NCBI RefSeq assembly: GCF_019297855.1
Contig: NZ_CP079194.1
Coordinates: forward strand, 3,211,501-3,275,500
Direction of reading: 5' to 3'
Origin: Gymnodinialimonas ceratoperidinii
GTDB taxonomy: Bacteria > Pseudomonadota > Alphaproteobacteria > Rhodobacterales > Rhodobacteraceae
Length of the DNA: 64,000 bases
Part shown: piece by piece, positions 36,301 to 45,267 of the stretch
How the letters are laid out: every line of letters begins with the position of its first letter
How positions within the stretch are numbered: the stretch's first letter is position 1
The notes under the pieces: model-generated
The model's database searches: none
Seen by the model: the letters and a program-made list of their open reading frames with translations, nothing else
What the model was told of the DNA's origin: nothing
Made by a program: the position numbers and the translations under genes

Positions 36301-36840
36301 CACCGGGTGACGTTGCAACTCAACGTAGAGGCGGTTGGGATAGATCGCGGAAAGCGTCGTGAGCAGCGCCTCGGCCTTGGAGCGTTGCGCCGCGCGCAGG
36401 TGCTGACCCACAGGGCCGTCGGGCCCGCCGCTGAGGCAGATCAGCCCCTCGGCATGTTCGGTCAACTCGGGCAGCGTCACGTGGGGCAAGGAGCCGTCGC
36501 CGCGCAGGTAGAGCGCCGAGTTCAGCTTCATCAGGTTCTCGTAGCCCCGGCGATTCTGTGCCAGCAGGACGATCGCCGCCGGATCGCGCGGCTTCTCGCC
36601 GGGCGCCGCGACCTCGTAGGCCACATCGATCTGGCACCCGATGATCGGCTGCACCCCGGCCTTCTTCGCCGTCTCAGAGAATTCCAGCGCGCAGAACATG
36701 TTGTTCGTGTCGGTCACCGCGACGGCCGGCATGCCCGCGTCGGCCACCATGCCGGGCATTTTCTTCACCTTCATCGCGCCTTCCAGCAGCGAGTATTCGG
36801 TGTGCAGGCGCAGGTGGATGAACTTGGGAGATTTGGACAT
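33307..36840 (-). CDS. dnaE: DNA polymerase III alpha subunit DnaE
   Basis: 1177 residues from MSKSPKFIHLRLHTEYSLLE, the conserved start; the frame extends 87 bases further upstream but without family similarity. PHP domain (HLRLHTEYSLLEGAMKVKKM, AVTDTNNMFCALEF), palm with catalytic aspartates in SMPDFDIDFCMDRREEVIRY, fingers (GPGRGSGAGSLVAYAL; YQEQVMQIAQEMAGYSLGGA), helix-hairpin-helix region (YFNKSHAAAYA-type, here NYGFNKSHAAAYAVVSYQTA), and a C-terminal OB fold. It is the replicative polymerase. The C-terminal tau-binding tail is present (RSLEGVVMVEEV). Confidence 0.97.
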   Translation of the reverse strand: MSKSPKFIHLRLHTEYSLLEGAMKVKKMPGMVADAGMPAVAVTDTNNMFCALEFSETAKKAGVQPIIGCQIDVAYEVAAPGEKPRDPAAIVLLAQNRRGYENLMKLNSALYLRGDGSLPHVTLPELTEHAEGLICLSGGPDGPVGQHLRAAQRSKAEALLTTLSAIYPNRLYVELQRHPVDGGLPPAERATERGHVELAYALELPLVATNDVYFPKPEIFEAHDAMMCIAQGAYVDQSEPRRRLTPQHYFKSPEEMAALFADLPEALENTVEIAQRCAFRAETHDPILPKFADDEVAELRRMANEGLQERLRVIPHAASVEEYQKRLDFELEIIEGMGFPGYFLIVADFIQWSKDHKIPVGPGRGSGAGSLVAYALTITDLDPLRYSLLFERFLNPERISMPDFDIDFCMDRREEVIRYVQEKYGRDRVGQIITFGALLSKAAVRDVGRVLQMPFGQVDRLSKMIPVEGVKPVGIAQAIKDEPRFLEEMRESDQDKRDGRVNPTRRLMDYAEKIEGLLRNASTHAAGVVIGDRPLDELVPLYRDPRSDMPATQFNMKWVEPAGLVKFDFLGLKTLTVIQNAIDLIHASGRQLHEGPDGSRLYEPPEGAENQINAIPLDDKASYDLYASAKTVAVFQVESSGMMDALRRMKPDCIEDIIALVALYRPGPMENIPKFCEVKNGTSERDRLHPTVDHLLDETQGIIVYQEQVMQIAQEMAGYSLGGADMLRRAMGKKIQEAMDAERPKFLAGAKANGVDEAKALETWALLDKFANYGFNKSHAAAYAVVSYQTAWLKANHPVEFMAAVMNCDIHLTDKLAVYKQEVDRMGIETLAPCVNRSAATFTVEDGKILYALGALKNVGVEAMKMIVDGRQTEQGVKPYATLFDLARRVDLKRVGKRSLEMLARAGAFDALDRNRRRVLDSLDGLTAYSGAIHDQKASSQVSLFGDAGEDLPEPRLSSAPDWLPNERLAAEHQAVGFYFSGHPLDDYQPALKRRGVMTLREVEQRVQQGAFVAKMAGAVSVKQERKSQKGNRFAFVSLSDPTGLYEITIFSDTLEASRQFLETGSNVIIQAEATLEADQLKLLGRSVQPVDNAIAGEANGLRVFIEDETGIVSVESLLERTAAEAAKAAKGPIHLCLMAPDLPGEVEVILGDSFPVSPQIKGALRSLEGVVMVEEV

Positions 36841-36909
36841 GCCCAAACCTACCCCACCCCCTGACGACACGCCAGCGCCCGGCCACGCGATCTTGTGGAT
36901 AAATAAACT

Positions 36910-36923
36910 TAGCCAAAAGGCTA
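36910..36923. promoter_or_regulatory. Inverted repeat upstream of the arsR-type gene, candidate operator
   Basis: TAGCC-AAAA-GGCTA, a perfect five-base inverted repeat with a four-base spacer, 33 bases upstream of the chosen ATG of the ArsR-type gene and in the gap to dnaE. The placement fits autoregulation by the ArsR protein, but no family-specific operator match is claimed. Confidence 0.4.
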
Positions 36924-36955
36924 CCAATCATCCTCAAAGCATGTTAGTTAGCCAT

Positions 36956-37276
36956 ATGGATAACAATCTCGACCACCTGTTTACTGCGCTCTCAGACCCC
37001 ACGCGCCGCGCCGTCATTGCGCAACTCGGCGCGGGCGAAGCGCCGGTAAAGGATCTCGCCCAGCCCCACGAGATGGCGCTGCCCAGCTTCCTCAAACACC
37101 TCGCCCAACTGGAACGCGCGGGCCTCGTGACCTCGCGCAAAGTCGGGCGCACCCGCATCTGCACATTGCACCCCGAAGCCCTGCAAACCGCCCAGTCATG
37201 GCTCGATCAGCAACGCGCCGCCTGGAAGGGCAAACTGGGCCGCCTCGAGGCCTATCTTGAAAAGGACACCCGATGA
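36956..37276 (+). CDS. ArsR-family transcriptional regulator
   Basis: 106 residues from MDNNLDHLFTALSDPTRRAV (another ATG lies five codons upstream). It is a winged helix-turn-helix of the ArsR/SmtB fold: ALSDPTRRAVIAQLGAGEAP, VKDLAQPHEMALPSFLKHLA, QLERAGLVTSRKVGRTRICT. No metal-binding ELCVCDL-type cysteines are present. It therefore belongs to the subgroup paired with SRPBCC/AHSA1 proteins, whose gene here overlaps it by ATGA. Confidence 0.9.
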   Translation: MDNNLDHLFTALSDPTRRAVIAQLGAGEAPVKDLAQPHEMALPSFLKHLAQLERAGLVTSRKVGRTRICTLHPEALQTAQSWLDQQRAAWKGKLGRLEAYLEKDTR

Positions 37277-37716
37277 CAGACACCAAGACCCTCACCTTCA
37301 CCCGCTCCCTGAGCGCCGATCCAGCGCGCGTCGCGGAGGCCGTGACCAGCGCCGAGGCGCGGATGACATGGGGCACCCCCGACGCCGAGATGGTCGTACT
37401 GATCGAGGGCCAACCGGATCCCGCTCCGGGCGTGCGCGAGGTCTCGACCTGCGGGCCGCGCGACAACCCCTACGTCACCGTCCGCACCGATTGGGTCGAG
37501 ATCACGCCGACCCGGATCAGCTACGCCGAAACCCTGGAGGCAGAGGGCGACGCCTTCGCGACCTCGATGGCGATCTTTGAGCTGACCGCGACAGGAAAAG
37601 GCACCGACATGGCCGTCACCGTCTTCGTGGCCAGCTTTGTGGGCGCGGAGGCATTGCCCGAAGTCGAATCCGGCTGGTCCCACGCGGTCGACGGCCTGAC
37701 CCGTTACCTGTCCTGA
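37273..37716 (+). CDS. SRPBCC (AHSA1-like) domain protein
   Basis: 147 residues. It begins LTFTRSLSADPARVAEAVTS, the standard first strand and helix of the Bet v1-like/AHSA1 fold, with ISYAETLEAEGDAFATSMAI in the middle and WSHAVDGLTRYLS at the end. Such proteins bind hydrophobic ligands; the ligand is unknown. It shares ATGA with the ArsR-type regulator, a widespread two-gene pairing. Confidence 0.85.
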   Translation: MTDTKTLTFTRSLSADPARVAEAVTSAEARMTWGTPDAEMVVLIEGQPDPAPGVREVSTCGPRDNPYVTVRTDWVEITPTRISYAETLEAEGDAFATSMAIFELTATGKGTDMAVTVFVASFVGAEALPEVESGWSHAVDGLTRYLS

Positions 37717-37862
37717 CGCGACGCCCTGGCCACAACACGGCTTGATTATTGCGGGCAAATGGTTTGTCCTGTGAGCGGTCTTACACCACGGGCCGCCCTC
37801 TACGCCGCATCGAGGGCCGGATGACCGCCCAAAAGCTCCAGTAACGCGGTGGGCATAGCCAT

Positions 37863-39308
37863 ATGACGACCCGGTTCCTTCTGAACGGAGAGCCGCAATC
37901 AGTGGAGGCGGCACCGACACGCACGCTCCTCGACTGGTTGCGCGAAGACGCGCGCCTGACTGGCACCAAGGAAGGCTGCAACGAGGGCGATTGCGGCGCC
38001 TGCACCGTCATGGTCACCGATGCCGATGGCACGGCCCGCGCGCTCAACGCCTGCATCCTGTTCCTGCCACAACTCGAAGGGCGCGCCGTGCGCACGGTCG
38101 AGGGCATTGCCGCCCCCGACGGCACCCTGCATCCGGTGCAGGAGGCAATGGTCGAACACCACGGCAGCCAATGCGGCTTCTGCACGCCCGGCTTCATCGC
38201 TTCGATGGCGATCGCGCACCTGAACGGCGAGCGGGATCACGAGGATCAACTCGCCGGAAACCTCTGCCGCTGCACCGGCTACGCCCCGATCCTGCGCGCC
38301 GCCGACGCCGCCGCAGTCAAGCCCATCCCCGCGCATATGCAAAGCGACGCTGAAACCCTCGCGTCCGCCCCCTTCCCCGTTCCCGAAATATCCCAGGGGG
38401 AGTCCGCAGGACGGGGGACAGCGTCCCCCCTTGCCCCCGAGGGGCAGCATGAAGAACCTTTCACCCCGACCTCCTCGGACGCCCTCGCCGATTGGTACTC
38501 GGCGCATCCTGACGCCACGCTCATCGCGGGCGCCACGGACGTCGGCCTCTGGGTGACCAAGCTGCACCGCGATCTCGGGCAGGTGGCGTTTCTCAATCAA
38601 TGCGCCGACCTCAAGGGTATTTCGATAACCGACGACACGATCCGCATCGGGGCGATGACCTCAATGACGGAGGTGCTCGCCGCGATGAAACCGCGTCACG
38701 CGAGCTACGCCGAGATGATCCGCCGCTATGGCTCGGTGCAGGTCCGCAATGCGGCGACGATCGGGGGCAATATCGCCAATGGCTCGCCCATCGGCGACAA
38801 CCCTCCCGCCCTGATCGCCCTCGGCGCCCGTCTTCACCTGCGGCACGGCGACAGCCGCCGCGAGGTGGCACTGGAGGACTTCTTTCTCGACTACGGCAAA
38901 CAGGACCGGGCGCCCGGCGAATTCGTGGAGGCTGTGAGCCTTCCAGTGCAGCCCGACACTCTGCGCGTCTACAAATTGTCGAAACGCTTCGACCAGGACA
39001 TCTCCGCCGTGTGCGGTGCCTTCAACCTCGTGGTGGAAGACGGCACCATCACCGCTGCCCGCATTGCGTTCGGCGGCATGGCTGGCATCCCGAAACGCGC
39101 CAAGGCAGTCGAGGCGGCCCTCTCCGGCCAACCGGCCTCGCAAGAGACGGCGGCCGCGGCCATGGGCGAATTGGCCAAGGATTTCTCTCCCCTCACCGAC
39201 ATGCGCGCCTCGGCGGCGTACCGGATGCAAGCGGCGCAGAACATGCTGCTTCGGGCGGTGGCAGAGCTGTCCGGTCAAGCCACCAACGTGCTGGAGGTGC
39301 GGCCATGA
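37863..39308 (+). CDS. xdhA: Xanthine dehydrogenase small subunit (2Fe-2S and FAD domains)
   Basis: 481 residues. The plant-type [2Fe-2S] domain has Cys39, Cys44, Cys47 ([12 protein letters not shown]) and Cys64. The second cluster follows ([18 protein letters not shown]). The FAD-binding domain starts at about residue 200 ([46 protein letters not shown]), with a CO-dehydrogenase-flavoprotein C-terminal domain. Electrons from purine oxidation pass via the clusters to FAD and NAD+. The linker between the two halves (about residues 171-193) is encoded by a GC-rich repeat element, which is unusual. First gene of xdhABC; it overlaps xdhB by ATGA. Confidence 0.95.
   Translation: MTTRFLLNGEPQSVEAAPTRTLLDWLREDARLTGTKEGCNEGDCGACTVMVTDADGTARALNACILFLPQLEGRAVRTVEGIAAPDGTLHPVQEAMVEHHGSQCGFCTPGFIASMAIAHLNGERDHEDQLAGNLCRCTGYAPILRAADAAAVKPIPAHMQSDAETLASAPFPVPEISQGESAGRGTASPLAPEGQHEEPFTPTSSDALADWYSAHPDATLIAGATDVGLWVTKLHRDLGQVAFLNQCADLKGISITDDTIRIGAMTSMTEVLAAMKPRHASYAEMIRRYGSVQVRNAATIGGNIANGSPIGDNPPALIALGARLHLRHGDSRREVALEDFFLDYGKQDRAPGEFVEAVSLPVQPDTLRVYKLSKRFDQDISAVCGAFNLVVEDGTITAARIAFGGMAGIPKRAKAVEAALSGQPASQETAAAAMGELAKDFSPLTDMRASAAYRMQAAQNMLLRAVAELSGQATNVLEVRP
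38372..38440 (+). repeat. GC-rich interspersed repeat (AAATATCCC-type) inside xdhA
   Basis: TTCCCCGTTCCCGAAATATC, then AGGGGGAGTCCGCAGGA and a perfect hairpin GGGGGAC-AGC-GTCCCCC (38413-38429). It matches block by block the intergenic element at 33005-33090. It stays in frame and codes for the linker between the iron-sulfur and FAD halves of XdhA. Confidence 0.72.
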
Positions 39309-41743
39309 GCGTTCACAAGCCCCTGCCCCATGACGCCGCGCGCCTGCATGTAACGGGCGCCGCGCGCTACATCGATGACATTCCCACGCCGTCGGACTGC
39401 CTTCACCTTGCCTTCGGCCTGTCGCCGATCGCGAAGGGCCGTGTGACCGGGATGGACCTTGCACCGACCATGGCTGCCGCAGGTGTCCATGCGGTGGTGT
39501 CAGGCGCAGACCTCGATCCGATCCCCGATTGCTCGCCCTCCAACCACGACGAGCCGCTCCTGTCCGACGGCACGATCCACTACGCGGGTCAGCCGCTCTA
39601 CCTCGTCGCTGCACAGACCCATCTGCAGGCGCGCCGCGCCGCCGTCCTGGCCCATGTCTCGCTGGATGAGGAGACGCCGATCCTCAGCATCGAAGAGGCG
39701 GAGGCCGCCGACAGCCGGTTCGAAGACGGTCCTCGAATTTACCGGAAGGGAGATATCGACGCGGCCCTCTCGGACGCCCAACATGTAGTGGAGGGTAGCA
39801 TCGACATCGGCGGGCAGGAGCATTTCTACCTCGAGGGGCAATCGGCCCTCGCCCTGCCGCAGGAAGGCGGCGACATGGTCGTCTATTCCTCCTCCCAGCA
39901 CCCGACCGAAATTCAACACAAGGTCGCTGATGCCCTCGGCCTGCCGATGCACGCGGTCCGCGTGGAAGTGCGGCGCATGGGCGGCGGCTTCGGCGGCAAG
40001 GAGAGCCAGGGCAACCATCTGGCCATCGCCTGCGCCGTCATGGCGGCTCGTACCGGACGGCCCTGCAAGATGCGCTATGACCGGGACGATGACTTCATCA
40101 TCACGGGCAAGCGCCACGATGCGCGCGTGAGCTACCGCGCGGGGTTCGACGCGGAGGGGCATCTGCTTGGTGTCGATTTCACCCAGCACATCCGGTGTGG
40201 ATGGGCGATGGACCTGTCGCTGCCCGTAGCCGACCGCGCCATGTTGCATGCTGACAACGCCTATCTTCTGCCAGCCGCGCGGATCACCTCCCACCGCTGG
40301 AAGACCAATACCCAATCCGCCACCGCCTACCGAGGCTTCGGCGGCCCGCAGGGCATGGTCGGGATCGAGCGGGTGATGGACCACGCTGCACATCAATTGG
40401 GGGTGGACCCGTTGGAACTGCGGCGCAAAAATTACTACCGCGCAGCTGAGGTGGAAAGCGGGGGACCCTCCGGGGGCCGTACTTCGGAAAAGGTGAAAGG
40501 GCACCGGCTCGAGACGGCCGACCTTGAGGGTCGTGGCGCGGTCCGGGTCACGTCGGAGGGTGGTGCCAAGCGCTACGGCGGCGCACATTCTCCTGAGACC
40601 GGTACGGCTGCCGGGAATACGACGCCCTACGGCATGGAGGTGGAGGATTTCATCCTTCATGACATGACCGAAAGGCTGGCTGCCGAGTGCGATTACGCCC
40701 GCCGGGTCGAGACTGTTGCGGCGTGGAACGAGAAGGAACCGATCCTCAAGCGTGGGATCGCATTGACGCCGGTCAAATTCGGCATCTCCTTCACCCTTAC
40801 CCATCTCAACCAGGCGGGCGCGCTGGTGCATGTGTATCAGGATGGCTCGATCCACATGAACCATGGCGGCACCGAAATGGGACAGGGCCTGTTCCAGAAG
40901 GTGGCCCAGGTCGCGGCAAGCCGCTTTGGCGTGCCGGTCACCCAGGTCAAGATCACCGCGACAGACACGGGCAAGGTGCCCAATACCTCGGCCACGGCGG
41001 CGTCTTCGGGTACCGATCTGAACGGGATGGCCGTGAAGGATGCCTGCGACAAGATCTGTGCGCGGATCGCTCGAACCCTGGCGGAAGAGCTCCAGGCGGA
41101 ACCGGAGGAGATCACCTTCGAGGATGGCATGGTCCGTTCGCCCTCGGCCGAGATGCCCTTCACCGACGCCGTCACGCGCGCCTACATGGCGCGGGTCTCG
41201 CTTTCGGCGACCGGCTTCTACAAGACGCCGAAGATCGCCTGGGACCGGATTGCCGGAGAGGGTCGCCCTTTCCTATACTTCGCCTATGGCGCCGCCTGTT
41301 CCGAGGTCGTGATCGACACGCTCACCGGCGAGAACCGGATCCTGCGCACCGATATTTTGCATGACGCGGGCGCCTCGCTGAATCCGGCGATTGATATCGG
41401 CCAGGTCGAGGGCGGGTTCGTTCAGGGGGCCGGATGGCTGACGACCGAGGAACTGGTCTGGGACCCCAAGGGCGTGCTCAAGACCCATGCGCCGTCGACC
41501 TACAAGATCCCCTGCGCCTCGGACGCGCCGGATATCTTCAACGTCTCCCTCTATGACGCGGTGAACCGGGAAGAGACCATCTACCGCTCGAAGGCTGTAG
41601 GAGAGCCGCCCTTCATGCTCGGGATCTCCGTCTTCTCGGCGCTGTCTAACGCCTGCGCCGCGACGGGGCCGGGCTTTCCGGATCTCCAGGCTCCGGCCAC
41701 TGCGGAGGCCGTTCTGGCGGCCGTCACCCGCGCACGGCAATGA
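39305..41743 (+). CDS. xdhB: Xanthine dehydrogenase large (molybdopterin) subunit
   Basis: 812 residues from [20 protein letters not shown]; its ATG overlaps the xdhA stop. Moco-binding motifs include [46 protein letters not shown] and the catalytic Glu in [18 protein letters not shown]. It oxidises hypoxanthine to xanthine and urate at the molybdenum centre. Compared with the usual spacing between RRKNYY and the NTTPYG motif (Asn438), about 55 extra residues (about 382-436) of Gly/Glu/Arg-rich sequence are inserted in frame. The first bases of that insertion look like a degenerate piece of the repeat found in xdhA. Confidence 0.95.
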   Translation: MSVHKPLPHDAARLHVTGAARYIDDIPTPSDCLHLAFGLSPIAKGRVTGMDLAPTMAAAGVHAVVSGADLDPIPDCSPSNHDEPLLSDGTIHYAGQPLYLVAAQTHLQARRAAVLAHVSLDEETPILSIEEAEAADSRFEDGPRIYRKGDIDAALSDAQHVVEGSIDIGGQEHFYLEGQSALALPQEGGDMVVYSSSQHPTEIQHKVADALGLPMHAVRVEVRRMGGGFGGKESQGNHLAIACAVMAARTGRPCKMRYDRDDDFIITGKRHDARVSYRAGFDAEGHLLGVDFTQHIRCGWAMDLSLPVADRAMLHADNAYLLPAARITSHRWKTNTQSATAYRGFGGPQGMVGIERVMDHAAHQLGVDPLELRRKNYYRAAEVESGGPSGGRTSEKVKGHRLETADLEGRGAVRVTSEGGAKRYGGAHSPETGTAAGNTTPYGMEVEDFILHDMTERLAAECDYARRVETVAAWNEKEPILKRGIALTPVKFGISFTLTHLNQAGALVHVYQDGSIHMNHGGTEMGQGLFQKVAQVAASRFGVPVTQVKITATDTGKVPNTSATAASSGTDLNGMAVKDACDKICARIARTLAEELQAEPEEITFEDGMVRSPSAEMPFTDAVTRAYMARVSLSATGFYKTPKIAWDRIAGEGRPFLYFAYGAACSEVVIDTLTGENRILRTDILHDAGASLNPAIDIGQVEGGFVQGAGWLTTEELVWDPKGVLKTHAPSTYKIPCASDAPDIFNVSLYDAVNREETIYRSKAVGEPPFMLGISVFSALSNACAATGPGFPDLQAPATAEAVLAAVTRARQ

Positions 41744-42492
41744 GTGCGATCCGCGTCACGGTTACCGATGTCAAAGGTTCCGCCCCGCGAGAGGTCGGCA
41801 CCGCGATGCTGGTCTATGCGGACCGGATCAGCGGCACCATCGGAGGCGGCGCGCTGGAGTGGGAAGCCATGGCAATCGCGCGCGCGATGCTGGAGAGCGG
41901 CGAGACCGCGCGCACCCGGACGTTCCCTCTCGGGCCGTCTCTCGGGCAATGCTGCGGGGGCGTCGTGACGCTGGAATTGCGCAGTGCGGACGAGTTGCCG
42001 GAACCCGCCACAACGCAGCTTTGGGTCTGGGGGGCGGGCCACGTGGGCCGCGCCCTTATCCACACGCTGTCGCCGCTGCCACAGATCGAAATCACCTGGA
42101 TCGATACGGACGAGGCGCGTTATCCACAGGATATTCCCGAGTCGATCCACAGGCTCATTGCGACGGACATGCCGCGGATGATGACCCATGCGCCGGTCGA
42201 TGCGCACCACCTGATCGCAACCTATTCGCATGATATCGATCTGGCGCTTTGCCACGCCGCCCTGTCGCGTGGCTTCGCCAGTGCCGGGCTCATCGGGTCG
42301 GCGACGAAATGGGCGCGCTTTCGCAAAAGGCTTTTGCACTTGGGTCATGACAACGACCAAATTTCGCGCATCATGTGCCCTATGGGTGACCCAAGCCTCG
42401 GCAAACATCCTCAGGCCATTGCGATTGGCGTCGCAGCGCGGCTACTTGTTAATCAAACGCTGCAAGAATCGGCAGCATCAGGGGGACCATGA
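41740..42492 (+). CDS. xdhC: Xanthine dehydrogenase accessory protein XdhC
   Basis: 250 residues. The family N-terminus is VTVTDVKGSAPREVGTAMLV, ISGTIGGGALEWEAMA and LGPSLGQCCGGVV with paired Cys. A Rossmann-like domain follows (LWVWGAGHVGRALIHTLSPL) and the end is GLIGSATKWARFRKRLL. XdhC binds Moco, promotes its sulfuration and loads it into XdhB. About 15 residues shorter at the N-terminus than typical members. Overlaps xdhB and the following ABC ATPase gene by ATGA on both sides. Confidence 0.93.
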   Translation: MSAIRVTVTDVKGSAPREVGTAMLVYADRISGTIGGGALEWEAMAIARAMLESGETARTRTFPLGPSLGQCCGGVVTLELRSADELPEPATTQLWVWGAGHVGRALIHTLSPLPQIEITWIDTDEARYPQDIPESIHRLIATDMPRMMTHAPVDAHHLIATYSHDIDLALCHAALSRGFASAGLIGSATKWARFRKRLLHLGHDNDQISRIMCPMGDPSLGKHPQAIAIGVAARLLVNQTLQESAASGGP

Positions 42493-44018
42493 CGATACCG
42501 CTGCTCGAACTGAATGGCTTGACCAAAGCCTACCCCGGTGTTGTCGCAAACGATGATGTCACGTTCGCCATCCAACCGGGCGAGGTTCATGCGCTACTGG
42601 GTGAGAACGGCGCCGGCAAATCGACATTGGTGAAAATGATCTACGGCTTGGTGAAGCCCGACGCCGGCGTCATGGCATTGAGCGGCACGCACCACACCCC
42701 GGCAGAACCCCGAGCCGCGCGCGAGGCGGGTGTCGCGATGGTGTTCCAGCATTTCAGCCTGTTCGAGGCGCTCAGCGTCGCAGAGAACATCGCGCTCGGG
42801 ATGGAGAAGCCGCCCAAGCCCCGCGATCTCTCGGCGCGCATAACCGAGGTCAGTGCCGCCTATGGCCTACCTCTCGACCCGCACAGCCTTGTGGGCGATC
42901 TCTCGGCGGGCGAACGTCAGCGGGTCGAGATCATTCGCTGCCTGCTGCAGGACCCCCGGCTCCTGATCATGGACGAGCCGACAAGCGTCCTCACGCCGCA
43001 AGAGGTCGAGATCCTGTTCCAGACCCTGCGCAAGCTCAGCGCGGAAGGCACCTCGATCCTCTATATCTCGCATAAGCTTGAAGAAATCCGGAACCTCTGC
43101 GACGCCGCGACGATCCTGCGGCTCGGCAAGGTTGTCGGCAAATGCGACCCGAAGGCCACGTCCGCGGCTCAGATGGCCGAGATGATGGTGGGCAAATCCT
43201 TGGCTGTTCCGGCGCGCTCCAACACGACACCGGGCGCGGCGTTGCTCACGATCGACGGCCTCTCGCAGCCCTCCGTGACGCCCTTCGGCACCTCTCTCAA
43301 GGATATCACGCTGGAGGTCCGAGCCGGTGAGATTCTTGGCATCGGCGGGGTTGCGGGGAATGGGCAGGATGAGTTGCTCGCGGTTCTGTCGGGTGAGCGC
43401 CCGACCGCCCCCGGCACGCTGACTTTCGACGGGCGCGACATTGGCGCCGAGGGGCCAAACGCCCGGCGCGCGGGCGGCCTGTTGTCGGCACCCGAAGAGC
43501 GGTTGGGCCACGCCGCCGCCCCGGACATGAGCCTGACCGAGAACGCGGTCCTGACCGGTCAATCCCGCAAGGCGCTTGCCGCGCGCGGCTTCATCAACTG
43601 GTCCAAGGCCCGTGATTTCGCCGATGAGATCATCAGCAAGTTCGACGTCCGCACCCCCGGCAACGCCACCGCGGCGCGAGCGCTTTCGGGCGGCAACCTG
43701 CAAAAATTCGTCATCGGGCGGGAGATCCTGCAGGATCCGAAGGTTCTGGTCGTGAACCAGCCGACCTGGGGCGTGGATGCCTCGGCCGCGGCCGACATCC
43801 GTCAGGCACTTCTCGATCTGGCGGAAGGCGGCGCGGGGGTCATCGTCATTTCGCAGGACCTCGACGAACTTCTTGAAATCTCGGATCGTTTCTGTGCCCT
43901 TAACGAAGGCCGCCTCTCAGCCCCCCGCCTTGCGCGGGAACTGTCGATGGAAGCGATCGGGCTCATGCTTGGCGGCGACCATGGAATGTCTGAAGCCGCA
44001 CCGGGAGCGCACACATGA
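42489..44018 (+). CDS. BMP-type nucleoside/purine ABC transporter, ATP-binding protein
   Basis: 509 residues with two fused ABC domains, as in the sugar/nucleoside CUT2-like ATPases. First domain: Walker A GENGAGKSTLVKM (from residue 38), signature LSAGERQRVEI, Walker B LLIMDEPTSVL. Second domain: degenerate Walker A GVAGNGQDELLAVLSG, signature LSGGNLQKFVIGREI, Walker B-like VLVVNQPTWGVD (Asn-Gln in place of the usual Asp-Glu, common for domain 2 in this family). It energises uptake by the two permeases and binding protein downstream. Linkage with xdhABC points to purines or nucleosides as substrate (inference). Confidence 0.92.
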   Translation: MTIPLLELNGLTKAYPGVVANDDVTFAIQPGEVHALLGENGAGKSTLVKMIYGLVKPDAGVMALSGTHHTPAEPRAAREAGVAMVFQHFSLFEALSVAENIALGMEKPPKPRDLSARITEVSAAYGLPLDPHSLVGDLSAGERQRVEIIRCLLQDPRLLIMDEPTSVLTPQEVEILFQTLRKLSAEGTSILYISHKLEEIRNLCDAATILRLGKVVGKCDPKATSAAQMAEMMVGKSLAVPARSNTTPGAALLTIDGLSQPSVTPFGTSLKDITLEVRAGEILGIGGVAGNGQDELLAVLSGERPTAPGTLTFDGRDIGAEGPNARRAGGLLSAPEERLGHAAAPDMSLTENAVLTGQSRKALAARGFINWSKARDFADEIISKFDVRTPGNATAARALSGGNLQKFVIGREILQDPKVLVVNQPTWGVDASAAADIRQALLDLAEGGAGVIVISQDLDELLEISDRFCALNEGRLSAPRLARELSMEAIGLMLGGDHGMSEAAPGAHT

Positions 44019-45133
44019 TCCGTCTTGAGAAGCGCCCGACACCGTCCCGTGCCTGGGCGCTCTCGACGCCGGTCATCGCTGTGATCCTGACCATGCTGGC
44101 CGGCGGGCTGATGTTCGCGCTGCTCGGCAAGGACCCTGTCGAGGTGATCCGCATCATCTTCTGGGATCCGCTGTTTCATGAACGCTTCGCCTCTTTCTCG
44201 CGGCCGCAACTGCTGGTGAAGGCGGGACCGCTGATCCTGATCGCCATCGGCCTGTCACTCGGGTTCCGGGCGGGGATCTGGAACATCGGGGCCGAGGGTC
44301 AATATATCATCGGGGCGCTCGCAGGCGCCTCCTTCGGACTGGCGCTTTATCCGTCCGAGCATCCGCTGATCTTTCCCGGCATGATCGTCGCCGGACTGCT
44401 CGGCGGCTTCCTCTGGGCGATGATCCCGGCGGTGCTGAAGACGAAAGCCAACACGAACGAGATCCTCGTGTCCTTGCTGTTGGTCTACGTGGCCGAGGCT
44501 ATCCTCGCCTCCGCCGCCACAAGCTGGCTGCGCAACCCCGACGGACAAGGCTTCCCCGGCTCGCGCAACCTCGCGCGGCATCCGGGTACGGACAATCCCG
44601 TGGTGGTGGATCAACTGGGGCTGGAGGGCTTTGCGGGCGGGTTCTTCGACCTCGCCCATTACGGCGTCTTCGCAGCCCTCGCTGCCGTGATCGCGGCCTA
44701 CGTCCTGTTCCAGAAACACCTGTTTGGCTACCAGATCAAACTCGCCGGACAGGCGCCGCGCGCGGCCCGGTTCTCGGGCGTCAGCCCGGCGCGCATGGTG
44801 ATCCTCTGCCTCGGCATTTCCGGCGCGCTGGCCGGGGCCGCGGGCGTTTTCGAGGTCTCGGGCCCCGCGGGTCAGGTCACCATCGACCTCAACGTCGGCT
44901 ACGGCTTCACGGCGATCATCGTGGCGTTCCTCGGCCGCTTGCATCCGATCGGCATTCTTTTCGCGGGCCTCTTGATGGCGCTCACCTATATCGGGGGCGA
45001 GCTGGCACAACTTCTGTTGCAGGTCCCTGCCCCGGCGATCCAGGCCTTCCAGGGGATGCTCCTGTTCTTCCTTCTCGCGCTCGATGTCCTGTCGAACTAC
45101 CGCGTCCGCGTCGGGCGGGAGGCGAAGGCATGA
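44015..45133 (+). CDS. ABC transporter permease (BMP/nucleoside type), first subunit
   Basis: 372 residues with about nine or ten hydrophobic helices (for example PVIAVILTMLAGGLMFALLG near the N-terminus). Family signatures of the BPD_transp_2 group: GLSLGFRAGIWNIGAEGQYI and ISGALAGAAGVFEVSG. The ATG overlaps the ATPase gene stop. It forms the inner-membrane pore with the second permease. Confidence 0.92.
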   Translation: MIRLEKRPTPSRAWALSTPVIAVILTMLAGGLMFALLGKDPVEVIRIIFWDPLFHERFASFSRPQLLVKAGPLILIAIGLSLGFRAGIWNIGAEGQYIIGALAGASFGLALYPSEHPLIFPGMIVAGLLGGFLWAMIPAVLKTKANTNEILVSLLLVYVAEAILASAATSWLRNPDGQGFPGSRNLARHPGTDNPVVVDQLGLEGFAGGFFDLAHYGVFAALAAVIAAYVLFQKHLFGYQIKLAGQAPRAARFSGVSPARMVILCLGISGALAGAAGVFEVSGPAGQVTIDLNVGYGFTAIIVAFLGRLHPIGILFAGLLMALTYIGGELAQLLLQVPAPAIQAFQGMLLFFLLALDVLSNYRVRVGREAKA

Positions 45134-45267
45134 CCGAGATCAAACGCCCCCACCTGCGTCAGCGTCCCGGCACACCGCGGCGCTCGCCCACTGACCGGTT
45201 CTCACCGCCACGTGGCTGCAAGCCAAGCGCTGCGGCACCATTCCCGAGGGCTTTCCATGATCATTGA
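45130..45267 (+). CDS. Possible small ORF bridging the two permease genes
   Basis: 45 codons starting at an ATG that overlaps the first permease stop (ATGA) and ending 8 bases inside the second permease gene. The product is Pro/Arg-rich (MTEIKRPHLRQRPGTPRRSP) and resembles no known domain. It may be non-coding, or a translated bridge that keeps ribosomes on the message across the 123-base gap. Confidence 0.25.
   Translation: MTEIKRPHLRQRPGTPRRSPTDRFSPPRGCKPSAAAPFPRAFHDH

Noticed and set aside
38600..39304. Upstream extension of xdhB overlapping xdhA in another frame
   Set aside because: The xdhA frame carries the FAD-domain motifs; the true xdhB start is the ATGA overlap at 39305.
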